A stretch of 24,541 nucleotides of DNA, taken from assembly GCA_903926285.1 (NCBI GenBank), contig CAIYIP010000110.1, positions 1 through 24,541 of the forward strand, written 5' to 3'. Source of the stretch: an uncultured Gammaproteobacteria bacterium. GTDB taxonomy: Bacteria; Pseudomonadota; Gammaproteobacteria; Pseudomonadales; Pseudohongiellaceae. The notes beneath the pieces were generated by a model. That model made no database searches and was not told where the DNA came from. It worked only from the letters and a program-made list of their open reading frames with translations. This document shows positions 7,409-15,946 of this stretch, in pieces; positions within the stretch are counted from its first letter, which is position 1, and the number at the start of each line of letters is the position of its first letter. The position numbers were made by a program, and so were the translations under genes.

Positions 7409-8293
7409 TCAGAGGTAGTGATCGATCAGCAGGGCAATAAACAGCGCGATCAGATAGAAGATGGAGTAACGGAAGGTTTGCATAGCAGCCTGCGGCCGCT
7501 CGGTCACCAGCAGATCTATTGAGCGGTACATGAAGCCACCACCCAGCACGAGGGCAGATACGAGATACACAATACCACTCATGCCCGTCAAGTACGGCAA
7601 TATGCTCACAAGTAGCATGATAATGGTGTAGAGCAGCGTGTGTAGTTTGGTCAGTGCATCCCCGTGAGTAACAGGCAGCATGGGAATATCGGTTTTGGCG
7701 TAGTCTTTTTTGCGATGAATCGCTAGCGGCCAGAAATGCGGCGGGGTCCAGGCGAAGATAATCAATACCAGCAAGAGCCCGCCGGGATCCACACTGCCTG
7801 TTACCGCTGTCCAACCGAGCAGCGGCGGCATCGCCCCAGACAAACCACCTATCACGATGTTTTGCGGTGTGGCACGTTTGAGGTAGCCGGTGTAAATGAT
7901 GGCATAACCCACAAACGAAGCGAGGGTTAACCACGCGCTCACCGGATTAACCAGCACCATCAATATCCCCATTCCCAGAAGACAGATAATGCACGCAAAA
8001 ACCAGAGCTTGTGTCGGACTGACCTTACCCTGGGGAATAGGACGCTTCAATGTGCGCTGCATGATGGTGTCTACCCGATAATCTATCAGATGATTGACCA
8101 CGGCACCGGCACTGGCAACCAGCGCTATCCCGATATTGCCCCACAGCAGGATATCAATCGGGACCATGCCCGGAACAGCCAGAAACATGCCGACCAGCGA
8201 AGTCAGGACCATCATCATGACCACGCGCGGCTTGCACATCTCGTAATAGGCGCGCCAGGTTGCGGGTTTCTTGCGTAGGACAATTTCGGTCAT
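7409..8293 (-). CDS. ctaB: Protoheme IX farnesyltransferase (heme O synthase)
   Basis: Membrane prenyltransferase that adds a farnesyl group to heme B to make heme O, the substrate of CtaA. It has about nine membrane helices, the conserved CKPRVV near the N-terminus, the first Asp-rich motif NHLIDYRVDTIMQRTLKRP, and the second motif DYAKTDIPMLPV. The frame is open to an upstream ATG at 8365, but that would overlap ctaA. The ATG at 8293 (MTEIVLRKKP) lies 2 bases after the ctaA stop and gives a normal-length protein of 294 residues, so I chose it. Also called cyoE or coxE in other systems. Its place between ctaA and sco fixes it to this oxidase. Confidence 0.94.
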   Translation of the reverse strand: MTEIVLRKKPATWRAYYEMCKPRVVMMMVLTSLVGMFLAVPGMVPIDILLWGNIGIALVASAGAVVNHLIDYRVDTIMQRTLKRPIPQGKVSPTQALVFACIICLLGMGILMVLVNPVSAWLTLASFVGYAIIYTGYLKRATPQNIVIGGLSGAMPPLLGWTAVTGSVDPGGLLLVLIIFAWTPPHFWPLAIHRKKDYAKTDIPMLPVTHGDALTKLHTLLYTIIMLLVSILPYLTGMSGIVYLVSALVLGGGFMYRSIDLLVTERPQAAMQTFRYSIFYLIALFIALLIDHYL

Positions 8294-8295
8294 GA

Positions 8296-9312
8296 TTACC
8301 AGGAAGTGCTTTTGCTGAGGCGGTAATTGAGGGTGACAAGTGAGAGTAATAGTAAGGCACCGCACGCGTTATGGGCAACCGCAACCGACAGCGGCAAAGA
8401 CCAGATGACGTTGGAGAAACCCAGGCCAATTTGCACAGCCAGCAAGCCGGCAATGACATGGGCCTGCCTGCGCATGTGGTAGCCCTCTGCATATTTGTAC
8501 AGACGACTGAGCAGGAAAAGCAGATATAGCGTGACAACGATCGCGCCAATGCGATGCATCATATGGATGGCAACACGTGCCGCGCCATCGAGCTGACCAC
8601 CGAGATAATTGGGACCGATTTCCTGCGTGATGTTGAAACCATCAGCGAAGTCCATCGGTGGCAACCAGCGGCCCTGACAAGTAGGCAGGTCCGGGCAGGC
8701 CAGTGCCGCATAGTTGGAACTGGTCCAGCCGCCAAGCGCTATTTGCGTGATCACCAGAATCAACCCAAGCATCGCTAGCGGCTTGAGTTTTCTCCATTTC
8801 ATGATGTTAATCGGCTGAGGCCATGCGCGTTGGTTCAAACGTAGAACCAGCAGCCATAACAAACTCAAGGTGGCGAAGCCACCGAGCAAGTGAGTGGTCA
8901 CTACCTGCGGCCAAAGCTTAAGTGTTACGGTCCACATCCCAAACATGCCCTGCGCGATGACCAGTCCAAGTAAAAGCAACGGCAGCTTGAATGGTTGCTC
9001 GCGATTTCTACGATGCCGCCAGGCGACTAAATTGATCAGGATAATCACAAAACCCAGGGCGCTGGCAAAGTAGCGATGGACAACTTCGGGCCACGCTTTT
9101 GCATGCTCATATGGCGAGTCGGGGAAGAGACTCTCTGCCTGAGTGATTTGTTCTGCCGTCTTGGGCCAGACCGCAAAACCATAACATGTCGGCCAGTCAG
9201 GGCAACCGAGGCCGGCATCCTGCAGGCGTGTAAATGCCCCGAGGATGACCACACATAACGCCAGGGCGGTGGCGAACAAAACAAGGTTGTGGGAGGGCTT
9301 GGTAATTTTCAT
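8296..9312 (-). CDS. ctaA: Heme A synthase (CtaA/COX15)
   Basis: Integral membrane enzyme that oxidises the heme O methyl group to formyl, giving heme A. The 338 residues form about eight helices in two pseudo-symmetric halves. Conserved histidines for heme binding appear in EVVHR, VTTHLLGG, IHMMHR and VAHNACG. Each half also has a periplasmic cysteine pair, GLGCPDWPTC and ALACPDLPTC, typical of CtaA proteins with reactive cysteine pairs. It starts 21 bases after the true (frameshift-corrected) end of the thioredoxin-like gene and is nearly contiguous with ctaB. Confidence 0.94.
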   Translation of the reverse strand: MKITKPSHNLVLFATALALCVVILGAFTRLQDAGLGCPDWPTCYGFAVWPKTAEQITQAESLFPDSPYEHAKAWPEVVHRYFASALGFVIILINLVAWRHRRNREQPFKLPLLLLGLVIAQGMFGMWTVTLKLWPQVVTTHLLGGFATLSLLWLLVLRLNQRAWPQPINIMKWRKLKPLAMLGLILVITQIALGGWTSSNYAALACPDLPTCQGRWLPPMDFADGFNITQEIGPNYLGGQLDGAARVAIHMMHRIGAIVVTLYLLFLLSRLYKYAEGYHMRRQAHVIAGLLAVQIGLGFSNVIWSLPLSVAVAHNACGALLLLSLVTLNYRLSKSTSW

Positions 9313-9333
9313 GGCTTTAGTTTTTGCTTGTGG

Positions 9334-9979
9334 TTAACCCGCACTGCTGCGGTCGAGTAAATTGTCGATGTCATCCAGCATTTCTTCCGGAGTATTTTCC
9401 GGCGTGAAATACATCATTAAATTGCCGAGGGGGGTCCACAACATAGATATAGTGAAGGTTGGCTGGAGCAATATTTTGCGGCACAGATGCAGCTAACACT
9501 TCCTGCAAACCCGCTGCTGTGGCATATGCAACTTTCATATCGTTTTGCTGCTCTGCCAGCAAGGTCCGGGTGGTTTGTAGCAGCGGCGTCAGTGAGTCTT
9601 CTACCTGAACATACACACGTTCAACCCGTTTGGCTTCCGCATTCAAGCGGACATGCATCTGACGTAAAAAATACAGCCGCTCTGCACATTGAGCTTCACA
9701 TTCTGCAGCGCCCAGATAAAGCAGCTGCCAGGGCCTCGGCTGGTAGTCCTTGGGGTCAACATTGCTGACAAACTCTTCAAATGCAACATAGGCCGGCTGT
9801 CCCTGCTCATCGCGCAGGTCGAGACGTGTTATATCAATGATGGGAATAACAAGCTCGCCTTTATTGGTGGTGGAGCTGACGCCCTGTTGTTCGCGTACTC
9901 CGAATACCCAGGTGGCAAGGCTGATCGGCAAAGCCGCGGCCAGCAACAGGAAAGTCAGCTTGAGTTTAGTGGTGTCCAT
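9334..9979 (-). CDS. Membrane-anchored thioredoxin-like cox-locus protein, frameshifted near its C-terminus
   Basis: Conserved companion of surf1 and ctaA in Pseudomonas-like cox loci; function not established. It starts at ATG 9979 (MDTTKLKL) with one membrane anchor (LTFLLLAAALPISLATWVFG). A thioredoxin-like core includes WQLLYLGAAECEAQCAERLYFLRQM, whose CX3C resembles the Sco copper motif. As written, the frame ends at 9371 with an unnatural tail after IYVVDPP. Removing one base from the six-G run at 9429-9434 (six C on the coding strand) restores VDPLGNLMMYFTPENTPEEM and a natural end, with TAA at 9334-9336. The restored end leaves 21 bases to ctaA. The lesion is either a sequencing error or a real frameshift. 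An upstream ATG at 10045 is in frame, but it adds only polar sequence before the anchor. Confidence 0.8.
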
Positions 9980-10074
9980 TACATCGTGCCTTGTTGTTCT
10001 GTCCCGCTGTGTTTGTTGATTACAAATTCTGGCTGCTATTAACAACGTCGAATTTTTTTCTCAACCGGATGATT

Positions 10075-10821
10075 TTAATCCCCATCATTGCTCTTATGCG
10101 ACTCCGGCCGAAAGCCTGAATACAAGAACAAGCCGAGCAATACCAGCGCCATTGCAAACCACTGCACGGCATACGCACGGTGTTTTTCCGGTGCGGTACT
10201 TATAACAGGCCAGTAGCGAGTCAGCACGCCAAGACTGTTTTCATCAATACGAACGCTGTATGGAAAAAGATGTATCTCAGCGCCATAACCCGCCAGCATA
10301 AACAAGGCGTCAGTATCGAGCGTTTGTATCACCTTCGGCCAATCTGCTGTTGCCAGCTCGTCCCCGAGCACCAGTTGATCACCCACGGCAACATAAATGC
10401 TGCCGGCAAGTTCCACTGGCCCGCTGATCAAGGGCGTATTGGGTACTTGCTCCCTGTATTGCCCCTGTGGCATCCAGCCCCGATTGATAAATACCACGGG
10501 CCCATCGTCTGTAAGCAAGGGGACAATAACCTCATAACCAACCCGCCCCTGATAAATCTTGTTGTCCAGCAGGAAGACATGATCGTTGTCATAGGTGCCT
10601 GCGACAGACACTTGGCGATATTGCAAATCGTCGTGTTGATCAAGGCTGATGAGATCAACAGGTGCCTGCTGCTGCCGTTCCGTATAAAGATTTTGCAGCT
10701 GGACTTTTTCCTGCTCACGCTCGAGTTGCCAGAACCCGAGGCGCGCGAGTAACGGGAATAGCAACACCGTAAACAGTGTAAGTTTCCAGTTAAACCTGAA
10801 GTAGGTAGATCCTGCAAACAT
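10075..10821 (-). CDS. SURF1 family cytochrome oxidase assembly protein
   Basis: SURF1/Shy1 protein that assists heme A insertion into subunit I. The 248 residues have the family layout: an N-terminal helix followed by LGFWQLEREQEK, a central periplasmic domain with FINRGWMP, and a C-terminal helix preceded by KHRAYAVQWFAMALVL. All these signature stretches are present. It is the first gene of the minus-strand maturation block and lies back-to-back with the DUF2909 gene across 67 bases, which must hold both promoters. I could not pick clear -35/-10 elements there. Confidence 0.94.
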   Translation of the reverse strand: MFAGSTYFRFNWKLTLFTVLLFPLLARLGFWQLEREQEKVQLQNLYTERQQQAPVDLISLDQHDDLQYRQVSVAGTYDNDHVFLLDNKIYQGRVGYEVIVPLLTDDGPVVFINRGWMPQGQYREQVPNTPLISGPVELAGSIYVAVGDQLVLGDELATADWPKVIQTLDTDALFMLAGYGAEIHLFPYSVRIDENSLGVLTRYWPVISTAPEKHRAYAVQWFAMALVLLGLFLYSGFRPESHKSNDGD

Positions 10822-10888
10822 CCCGTGCTACCCGTGACTTGAATTTGTTACTATCGTTGGGGTCTTCCACTGCGTCTGTATCTGCCTT

Positions 10889-11098
10889 ATGTTAAAAGCC
10901 GTCATCCTCCTGTTACTGATAGGCGTCATTATCAGTCTTTGCAGCGGAGCTTTGTTTTTTTTCAAGGATCAGGGGGAAAACAAACGCACTCTTTATGCTC
11001 TTGGTGTGCGTGTCACACTGGCAGTGCTGCTGATGATCTGTATTACCTGGGGCGTCCTGTCCGGCGAACTGACTCTGAACGCCCCATGGCATCAATAA
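10889..11098 (+). CDS. Small twin-transmembrane protein, DUF2909 family
   Basis: A 69-residue protein with two membrane helices: LKAVILLLLIGVIISLCSGA (residues 2-21) and VTLAVLLMICITWGVL (about 42-57). A charged loop, KDQGENKRTLYALGVR, joins them. This pattern matches DUF2909, small proteins that accompany cox genes in Pseudomonas-type bacteria. Function is unknown. It is the only plus-strand gene inside the cox locus, divergent from surf1 and convergent with coxC, so it has its own promoter and a hairpin terminator downstream. Confidence 0.85.
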   Translation: MLKAVILLLLIGVIISLCSGALFFFKDQGENKRTLYALGVRVTLAVLLMICITWGVLSGELTLNAPWHQ

Positions 11099-11150
11099 TG
11101 TAAGCTCTTGACGCAAAGAATGGTGCATCGAACCTGCCATTACTAACGAG

Positions 11151-11204
11151 CTGGCAAGCCATGCTGCTTACAAACAACTACCGCAGGCTTGCCGGAAATT
11201 TTTT
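11151..11204 (+). terminator. Intrinsic terminator after the DUF2909 gene
   Basis: CTGGCAAGCC (11151-11160) pairs with GGCTTGCCGG (11186-11195), giving 10 bp with one G-U pair and a 25-base loop. AAA and then six T (11199-11204) follow. The T-run is on the plus strand, so it serves the DUF2909 gene and abuts the coxC stop at 11205. The loop is long for a classical terminator. Confidence 0.55.
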
Positions 11205-12140
11205 CTAGAATATATACACGAACAGAAACAGGCACACCCAAACAACATCCACAAAATGCCAGTACCAGGATGCGGCTTCAAAGCCAAAATGATCTTCGGG
11301 TTTGAAATGACCCTTGACGGCGCGCATCAAAATCACAAACAACATGAAGGCGCCAAGGGTTACATGGAAACCGTGGAAACCTGTCAGCAAAAAGAAAGTG
11401 GAGCCATAAATACCGGAGTTTAAGGTCAATCCCAGTTCGCTGTATGCTTCTGCATATTCCTCAACCTGCAACACGAGGAACACAGCACCCAGCAACACGG
11501 TAAGCGCGAGCCAGGTGATCAGTTTTTTACGATTGTTGTTCTTCAGTGCCGTGTGTGCGATATGGACAGTAACACTGGAGGTCAACAGCAGGATAGTGTT
11601 CCAGAGCGGCAGATAGTGCAGGGCCTCGCCGAAACCTCTCCAGGCCATGGATTCTCCCGGGTTTGTGAACAACTGGGGATTCGGATTGGAAATCACCGGC
11701 CATACGGGTGAAAAGTCGGGCCACAACATCGAGGCTACGCCTTTGGCACCTTCGCCACCAAGCCAGGGCACGGCAAGATTACGCACGTAGAACAATGCAC
11801 CAAAGAAGGCGCTGAAAAACATTACTTCCGAAAAGATGAACCAGTACATAGCCAGTACATAGGAGCGCTTCAATTGCGCGCTCGGCAGGCCCTGATGGTT
11901 TTCACGAATCTGGGTCGCAAACCAGTTATACAGTACGCTGCTCAGAATGAAGAACCCGGTGAACGCAAGCCAGCTCGAGCCAGTGGCACTGATACCCGCC
12001 TTGATGTCGTTGAGCACATTGCCCAAGCCGAACACCATGAGGAACAGGCCAATCGAAGCAAGGAACGGAAACTTGGACTGTTCGGGAACGTAATAAGGCT
12101 CGTAAGCGCCGTGTGTGGTTTCTTTAGAAGCGTGTGCCAT
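11205..12140 (-). CDS. coxC: Cytochrome c oxidase subunit III
   Basis: Subunit III of the aa3-type oxidase; it stabilises subunit I and supports proton uptake. The 311 residues form seven membrane helices. Family stretches include FIFSEVMFFSAFFGALFYVR, TSSVTVHIAHTAL, TGFHGFHVTLGAFML and the C-terminal ASWYWHFVDVVWVCLFLFVY. An insertion between the third and fourth helices (GGEGAKGVASMLWPDFSPVW) makes the protein somewhat longer than mitochondrial COX3, as is common in gammaproteobacteria. It is the last gene of the structural block, 27 bases after ctaG. Also called ctaE. Confidence 0.95.
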   Translation of the reverse strand: MAHASKETTHGAYEPYYVPEQSKFPFLASIGLFLMVFGLGNVLNDIKAGISATGSSWLAFTGFFILSSVLYNWFATQIRENHQGLPSAQLKRSYVLAMYWFIFSEVMFFSAFFGALFYVRNLAVPWLGGEGAKGVASMLWPDFSPVWPVISNPNPQLFTNPGESMAWRGFGEALHYLPLWNTILLLTSSVTVHIAHTALKNNNRKKLITWLALTVLLGAVFLVLQVEEYAEAYSELGLTLNSGIYGSTFFLLTGFHGFHVTLGAFMLFVILMRAVKGHFKPEDHFGFEAASWYWHFVDVVWVCLFLFVYIF

Positions 12141-12167
12141 GATACTTAGCCATCCTCAATCTAGACT

Positions 12168-12755
12168 TCATTTTGCAGACAGGTTACTGCTGCTATTTAA
12201 AAAATTCGCTGTGACATCAAACAGGGTGTAGGACAAAGTGAGCTTGCTGACACCGTCAGGAATAGCCTGATCGATATAAAACAGCAAAGGCATTTCTATG
12301 GCCTCACCAGCTGCAAGGGTTTGCTGGTTAAAACAAAAACATTCGGTCTTGTGCAGATAATCTGCTGCAACAAAAGGCACCACACTTGGCACTGCCTGGG
12401 CAATCATGGTCATGCCTGTCGGGTTGCGGGCATAAAATTTAACTTCGGTCAGCTCACCTGGATGGACCTGTATCTGGTTCACCATCGGATGAAACTGCCA
12501 GCTCATGCCGGCATTGTTGTTAGCGGTAAACTGCACGGTGACCAGCCTTTCTTCCTGCACTTCCACGACAGCCGCATCGTAGGTAGCACGACCAGCAGTT
12601 TTACCATTGAGTCCCGTGATTTCACAGAACACATCGTAGATTGGCACCAGTGCAAAACCAAAACCAAACATACCGACGACCACAAGCGCCAGTTTCGAAA
12701 CCAGGTGACTGGTTCGGACGGACTCTTGTGTATTGTCGGTTTGTTTGCGGCGCAT
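12168..12755 (-). CDS. ctaG: Cytochrome c oxidase assembly protein CtaG (Cox11 family)
   Basis: Cox11-type copper chaperone that inserts CuB into subunit I. One membrane helix (about residues 19-36) is followed by VPIYDVFCEITGLNGKT, then a periplasmic immunoglobulin-like domain. This contains the copper-binding signature CFCFNQQTL and the C-terminal LTLSYTLFDVT. The frame is open to 12833, which would overlap coxA. The ATG at 12755 (MRRKQTDN) leaves 17 bases after the coxA stop and gives 195 residues, the usual length. Its place between coxA and coxC is standard. Confidence 0.94.
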   Translation of the reverse strand: MRRKQTDNTQESVRTSHLVSKLALVVVGMFGFGFALVPIYDVFCEITGLNGKTAGRATYDAAVVEVQEERLVTVQFTANNNAGMSWQFHPMVNQIQVHPGELTEVKFYARNPTGMTMIAQAVPSVVPFVAADYLHKTECFCFNQQTLAAGEAIEMPLLFYIDQAIPDGVSKLTLSYTLFDVTANFLNSSSNLSAK

Positions 12756-12772
12756 CTGCTTAATAAGTCTTA

Positions 12773-14344
12773 TCAAGGAACCAAAGGAGGTGTTGTGAAG
12801 GTATGGTAAGGAGCTGGCGAAGGCACAGTCCACTCCAGGCCTTCAGCGCCTTCCCAAACCTGGGCTGTGGCTTTTTTGCCACCCAGTACAGTTTTGACCA
12901 CGATGAAAAGGAATAGCAGCTGGCTGAAGCCAAAGATAAAGGCACCCACAGTAGACACCATGTTGAAGTCGGCGAACTGCAGCGCATAATCTGGAATACG
13001 GCGTGGCATGCCTGCCAAGCCAAGGAAGTGCTGCGGGAAAAACAGGATATTGATACCTACGAAAGACAGCCAGAAATGCAATTTGCCCAAGGCTTCGTCA
13101 TACATATTTCCGGTCCACTTTGGTAACCAGTAATAAGCCGCCGCCATGATTGAAAATACCGCGCCAGGGACCAGAACATAGTGGAAATGGGCAACCACGA
13201 AATATGTATCGTGATACTGAAAGTCTGCGGGTGCAATGGCGAGCATCAGGCCGGTAAAGCCACCCATGGTAAATAACACCACGAAAGCAATTGAAAACAG
13301 CATAGGTGTTTCAAAGCTGATAGAGCCTTTGAACATAGTGGTAACCCAGTTGAAAACCTTAACCCCGGTGGGTACGGCAATCAGCATGGTGGCATACATG
13401 AAGAACAGCTCACCCGCGAGCGGCATACCTGTGGTGAACATGTGATGCGCCCATACGATAAACGACAGGAACGCGATAGAAGAGGTTGCATACACCATCG
13501 AGTCGTAGCCAAACAATTTCTTGCGCGAGAAGGTCGGGATGATTTCGGACACCACGCCAAAGGCCGGCAGAATCATGATGTAAACTTCAGGATGCCCGAA
13601 GAACCAGAATACATGCTGGAACAATACAGGATCACCGCCACCGGCGGCACTGAAGAAACTGGTACCGAAGTGAATGTCGAACAACATCATGGTCACTACA
13701 CCAGCCAGCACCGGCATTACCGCGATCAACAGATAGGCCGTGATGAGCCAGGTCCAGACGAACAGCGGCATTTTCATGTAAGTCATGCCAGGAGCACGCA
13801 GGTTCTGGATAGTTGCAATGATATTGATGGAACCCATGATGGAAGAGGCGCCCATAATATGAATGGCAAAGATAAAGAAGGTGACTGTTGACGGAGCATA
13901 AGTCGTGGAAAGCGGCGCGTAAAAAGTCCAACCGAAATTGGGAGCTCCTGCTTCCATAAATAAAGTGGAAGCCAACATCGCAAATGCAAACGGCAATATC
14001 CAGAAACTCCAATTGTTCATGCGGGGTAGGGCCATATCGGGCGCGCCGATCATGAGAGGAATCATCCAGTTGGCAAGGCCAACAAACGCCGGCATCACAG
14101 CACCGAACACCATTACCAGACCGTGCATGGTGGTCATTTGGTTAAAAAATTCGGGCTCGACAAACTGCAATCCCGGCTGGAATAGCTCTGCGCGAATTAC
14201 CAGAGCAAAAGTGCCGCCAAGCAAAAACATCGCAAAGCTGAACCACAGATACATGGAGCCGATATCTTTGTGGTTGGTGGTATAAAGCCAGCGGGTAAAA
14301 CCTTTGGCCGGGCCATGGTGATGATCGTCGTGTCCAGTCGCCAT
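12773..14344 (-). CDS. coxA: Cytochrome c oxidase subunit I (aa3 type)
   Basis: Catalytic subunit with heme a, heme a3 and CuB; reduces O2 and pumps protons. The 523 residues form 12 helices. Heme and CuB ligands are visible: H in MTTMHGLVMVFG (heme a); H and the cross-linked Y in FGHPEVY; HH in VWAHHMFTTG (CuB); and both H in VVAHFHYVL (a3 and a). The D-channel is intact (D in GAPDMALPRMNN, and E in GHPEVY). The K-channel lysine region is LVPTGVK-like, with TTGM following the CuB histidines. This is an A1-type oxidase. A strong Shine-Dalgarno (AAGGAG) lies about 8 bases before the ATG. It lies 59 bases after coxB. Also called ctaD. Confidence 0.96.
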   Translation of the reverse strand: MATGHDDHHHGPAKGFTRWLYTTNHKDIGSMYLWFSFAMFLLGGTFALVIRAELFQPGLQFVEPEFFNQMTTMHGLVMVFGAVMPAFVGLANWMIPLMIGAPDMALPRMNNWSFWILPFAFAMLASTLFMEAGAPNFGWTFYAPLSTTYAPSTVTFFIFAIHIMGASSIMGSINIIATIQNLRAPGMTYMKMPLFVWTWLITAYLLIAVMPVLAGVVTMMLFDIHFGTSFFSAAGGGDPVLFQHVFWFFGHPEVYIMILPAFGVVSEIIPTFSRKKLFGYDSMVYATSSIAFLSFIVWAHHMFTTGMPLAGELFFMYATMLIAVPTGVKVFNWVTTMFKGSISFETPMLFSIAFVVLFTMGGFTGLMLAIAPADFQYHDTYFVVAHFHYVLVPGAVFSIMAAAYYWLPKWTGNMYDEALGKLHFWLSFVGINILFFPQHFLGLAGMPRRIPDYALQFADFNMVSTVGAFIFGFSQLLFLFIVVKTVLGGKKATAQVWEGAEGLEWTVPSPAPYHTFTTPPLVP

Positions 14345-14403
14345 TAAAGTGACTCCTTAAGCTTTGGTGTTAACTGTTTTGTCTGGTTTGTCGGTAAAGC
14401 TGC

Positions 14404-15546
14404 TTATTGTGCAGCTGCCTGGATTTGCAGGATTTCAACAGGAGTAATCATGTCGCCCACATTGTTGCCAATGGCATTACGTTCGTAAGTAATTACTGCC
14501 GCCATATCGACCGGGCTTAGCAACGCTCCATAAGCCGCCATGGCTGTGCCGGGGCGGCCATTGAGTACAGTAGTTACATGGTCAGCTATAGGCCCCGTAG
14601 CAATAGCGCTGCCCGTAAGTGCCGGAAATGCCGGGGGCAGGCCTTGGCCGTTCTGCTGATGACATGCCATACAGAATGTGGTGTAAACAGTCTGGCCTTG
14701 GGCAACCAGTTGGTCCAGGGTCCACTCTTGGTTAGCGAGCTCGGCAACAGCTGCTGCTGCGGCCTGTTTTTCAGCAAGCCAGGCATCAAATTCAGCCTGC
14801 TCCACAACGTTGACAACAACCGGCATAAAGCCATGATCCTGTCCACAAAGTTCGGTGCATTGACCACGATAGGTCCCTGTCACTTCTGCATTAAACCAGG
14901 ATTCATTCACGAAACCCGGGACCGCGTCTTTCTTCACTGACAACGCCGGCACCCACCAGGAGTGGATTACGTCAGCTGAGGTCAGTAGCAAGCGCACCTT
15001 TTTGTTGGCAGGAACCACTAGTGGCTCATCGACTTCCAGCAAATAATTTTCGCCTTTTTCTGCCCGGTTGTAGATTTGCTCTTCGGGAGTGGCAAGGTTA
15101 CTGAAAAAGGTCACTTCCTCGCCTTCTTCTGTCAGGTAACGATACTGCCAGCGCCATTGATAACCGGTAACCATGATGTCGAGGTCGGATTCACTGGAGT
15201 CATAGATCTGGGTCAGGACTCTTGTAGAAGGAATGGCCATCGCGATGAGGATGACGAAGGGAATGACCGTCCACACAATTTCCACCTTGGTGCTGTGATG
15301 GAAAGAAGCAGGAATAGCCCCTTTTGATTTGCGATAGGCAAACAATGAGTAGATCAGTACGCCGTAAACCACCACGCCAATTGCAACACAGATCCAGAAG
15401 ATCAACATATGCAAGTCGTAGGTTTCACGGCTGATGCCGGTGATACCCTTCGGCATGTTCAAGCCCCATGCCGCCATTGCTGCAGGACTCACTGCCGCAA
15501 CTACTAAACCGCCCAATCCAAGCCACAACTTATTCATAGGCAACAT
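14404..15546 (-). CDS. coxB: Cytochrome c oxidase subunit II fused to a cytochrome c domain
   Basis: Subunit II takes electrons into CuA. The 380 residues include a signal peptide (cleavage likely after PAAMA), two membrane helices (about residues 45-70 and 87-108), and a cupredoxin domain. The CuA ligands are H in DVIHSWW, and C, C, H and M in GQCTELCGQDHGFMP. After an Ala-rich linker comes a cytochrome c domain (about residue 275 on) with the heme motif CMACH and a likely axial Met in GTAMAAYG. This layout is caa3-like, so electrons may pass through the fused heme. GGAG lies 9 bases before ATG 15546, favouring it over the ATG three codons later. First gene of the structural operon. Also called ctaC. 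Confidence 0.95.
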   Translation of the reverse strand: MLPMNKLWLGLGGLVVAAVSPAAMAAWGLNMPKGITGISRETYDLHMLIFWICVAIGVVVYGVLIYSLFAYRKSKGAIPASFHHSTKVEIVWTVIPFVILIAMAIPSTRVLTQIYDSSESDLDIMVTGYQWRWQYRYLTEEGEEVTFFSNLATPEEQIYNRAEKGENYLLEVDEPLVVPANKKVRLLLTSADVIHSWWVPALSVKKDAVPGFVNESWFNAEVTGTYRGQCTELCGQDHGFMPVVVNVVEQAEFDAWLAEKQAAAAAVAELANQEWTLDQLVAQGQTVYTTFCMACHQQNGQGLPPAFPALTGSAIATGPIADHVTTVLNGRPGTAMAAYGALLSPVDMAAVITYERNAIGNNVGDMITPVEILQIQAAAQ

Positions 15547-15777
15547 TCACCGGATCTCCACTATCGATTGTCATTCAACACAGTTGTCATTCTGCATTAT
15601 CTATCTGGCCGACTTTATACGAGCCAAAGAGTTGTCCGGACCAGCTTGGTCTGTTAGTTGGTTATGATTACCAGCATGGATGGACATGGGTTTTTTTCAC
15701 GCACTGGCACTAACAAGATTGAGCAAGGATTGGATTCTCGGATGAGAGATCCAGCTAAAGCAAAGCAAACCCTGGGG

Positions 15778-15793
15778 GAGTTTTGCAAAACTC
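15778..15793. promoter_or_regulatory. Perfect 16-base palindrome, possible operator
   Basis: GAGTTTTGCAAAACTC reads the same on both strands, with no spacer. It lies about 230 bases upstream of coxB and about 210 upstream of the gamma-carbonic-anhydrase-like gene. Full two-fold symmetry suits a dimeric regulator. As RNA it could form a 6-bp stem with a TGCA loop. No known operator is recognised. Confidence 0.4.
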
Positions 15794-15916
15794 AATTCTT
15801 TAAATGCGCACGCACGAGCAACTGGCATTATACCAGCAGGAACACCGTTCTTGTCATCCCAAAAGCAGCCTTTCGCCATGATTTACATCAAATCACTTGT
15901 CCCTTTTAGTTGGCCT

Positions 15917-15946
15917 TTGTTTTCGGGTAATTATTCTGTTTTTAAT
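15917..15946 (+). promoter_or_regulatory. Candidate sigma-70 promoter for the carbonic-anhydrase-like gene
   Basis: TTGTTT (15917-15922), an 18-base spacer and TTTAAT (15941-15946; 5 of 6 to TATAAT) precede the gene. Transcription would begin near 15953, giving a leader of roughly 50 bases. The -35 is weak. Confidence 0.33.

Noticed and set aside
7395..7934. 179-codon minus-strand frame overlapping ctaB
   Set aside because: Shadow frame of the heme O synthase gene. His/Cys-rich composition comes from reading hydrophobic codons out of frame.
10180..10752. 190-codon plus-strand frame opposite surf1
   Set aside because: SURF1 on the minus strand has all signature motifs; the opposite frame shows none.
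13442..13891. 149-codon plus-strand frame opposite coxA
   Set aside because: Antisense to a strongly conserved part of subunit I; charged, low-complexity product.
15658..15909. 83-codon plus-strand frame, and 60-codon minus-strand frame at 15697-15879, in the gene-free stretch
   Set aside because: Neither has a good ribosome site, a recognisable motif or coherent hydrophobicity. The plus frame also runs through the palindrome and hairpin. Kept as gene-free, with low certainty.
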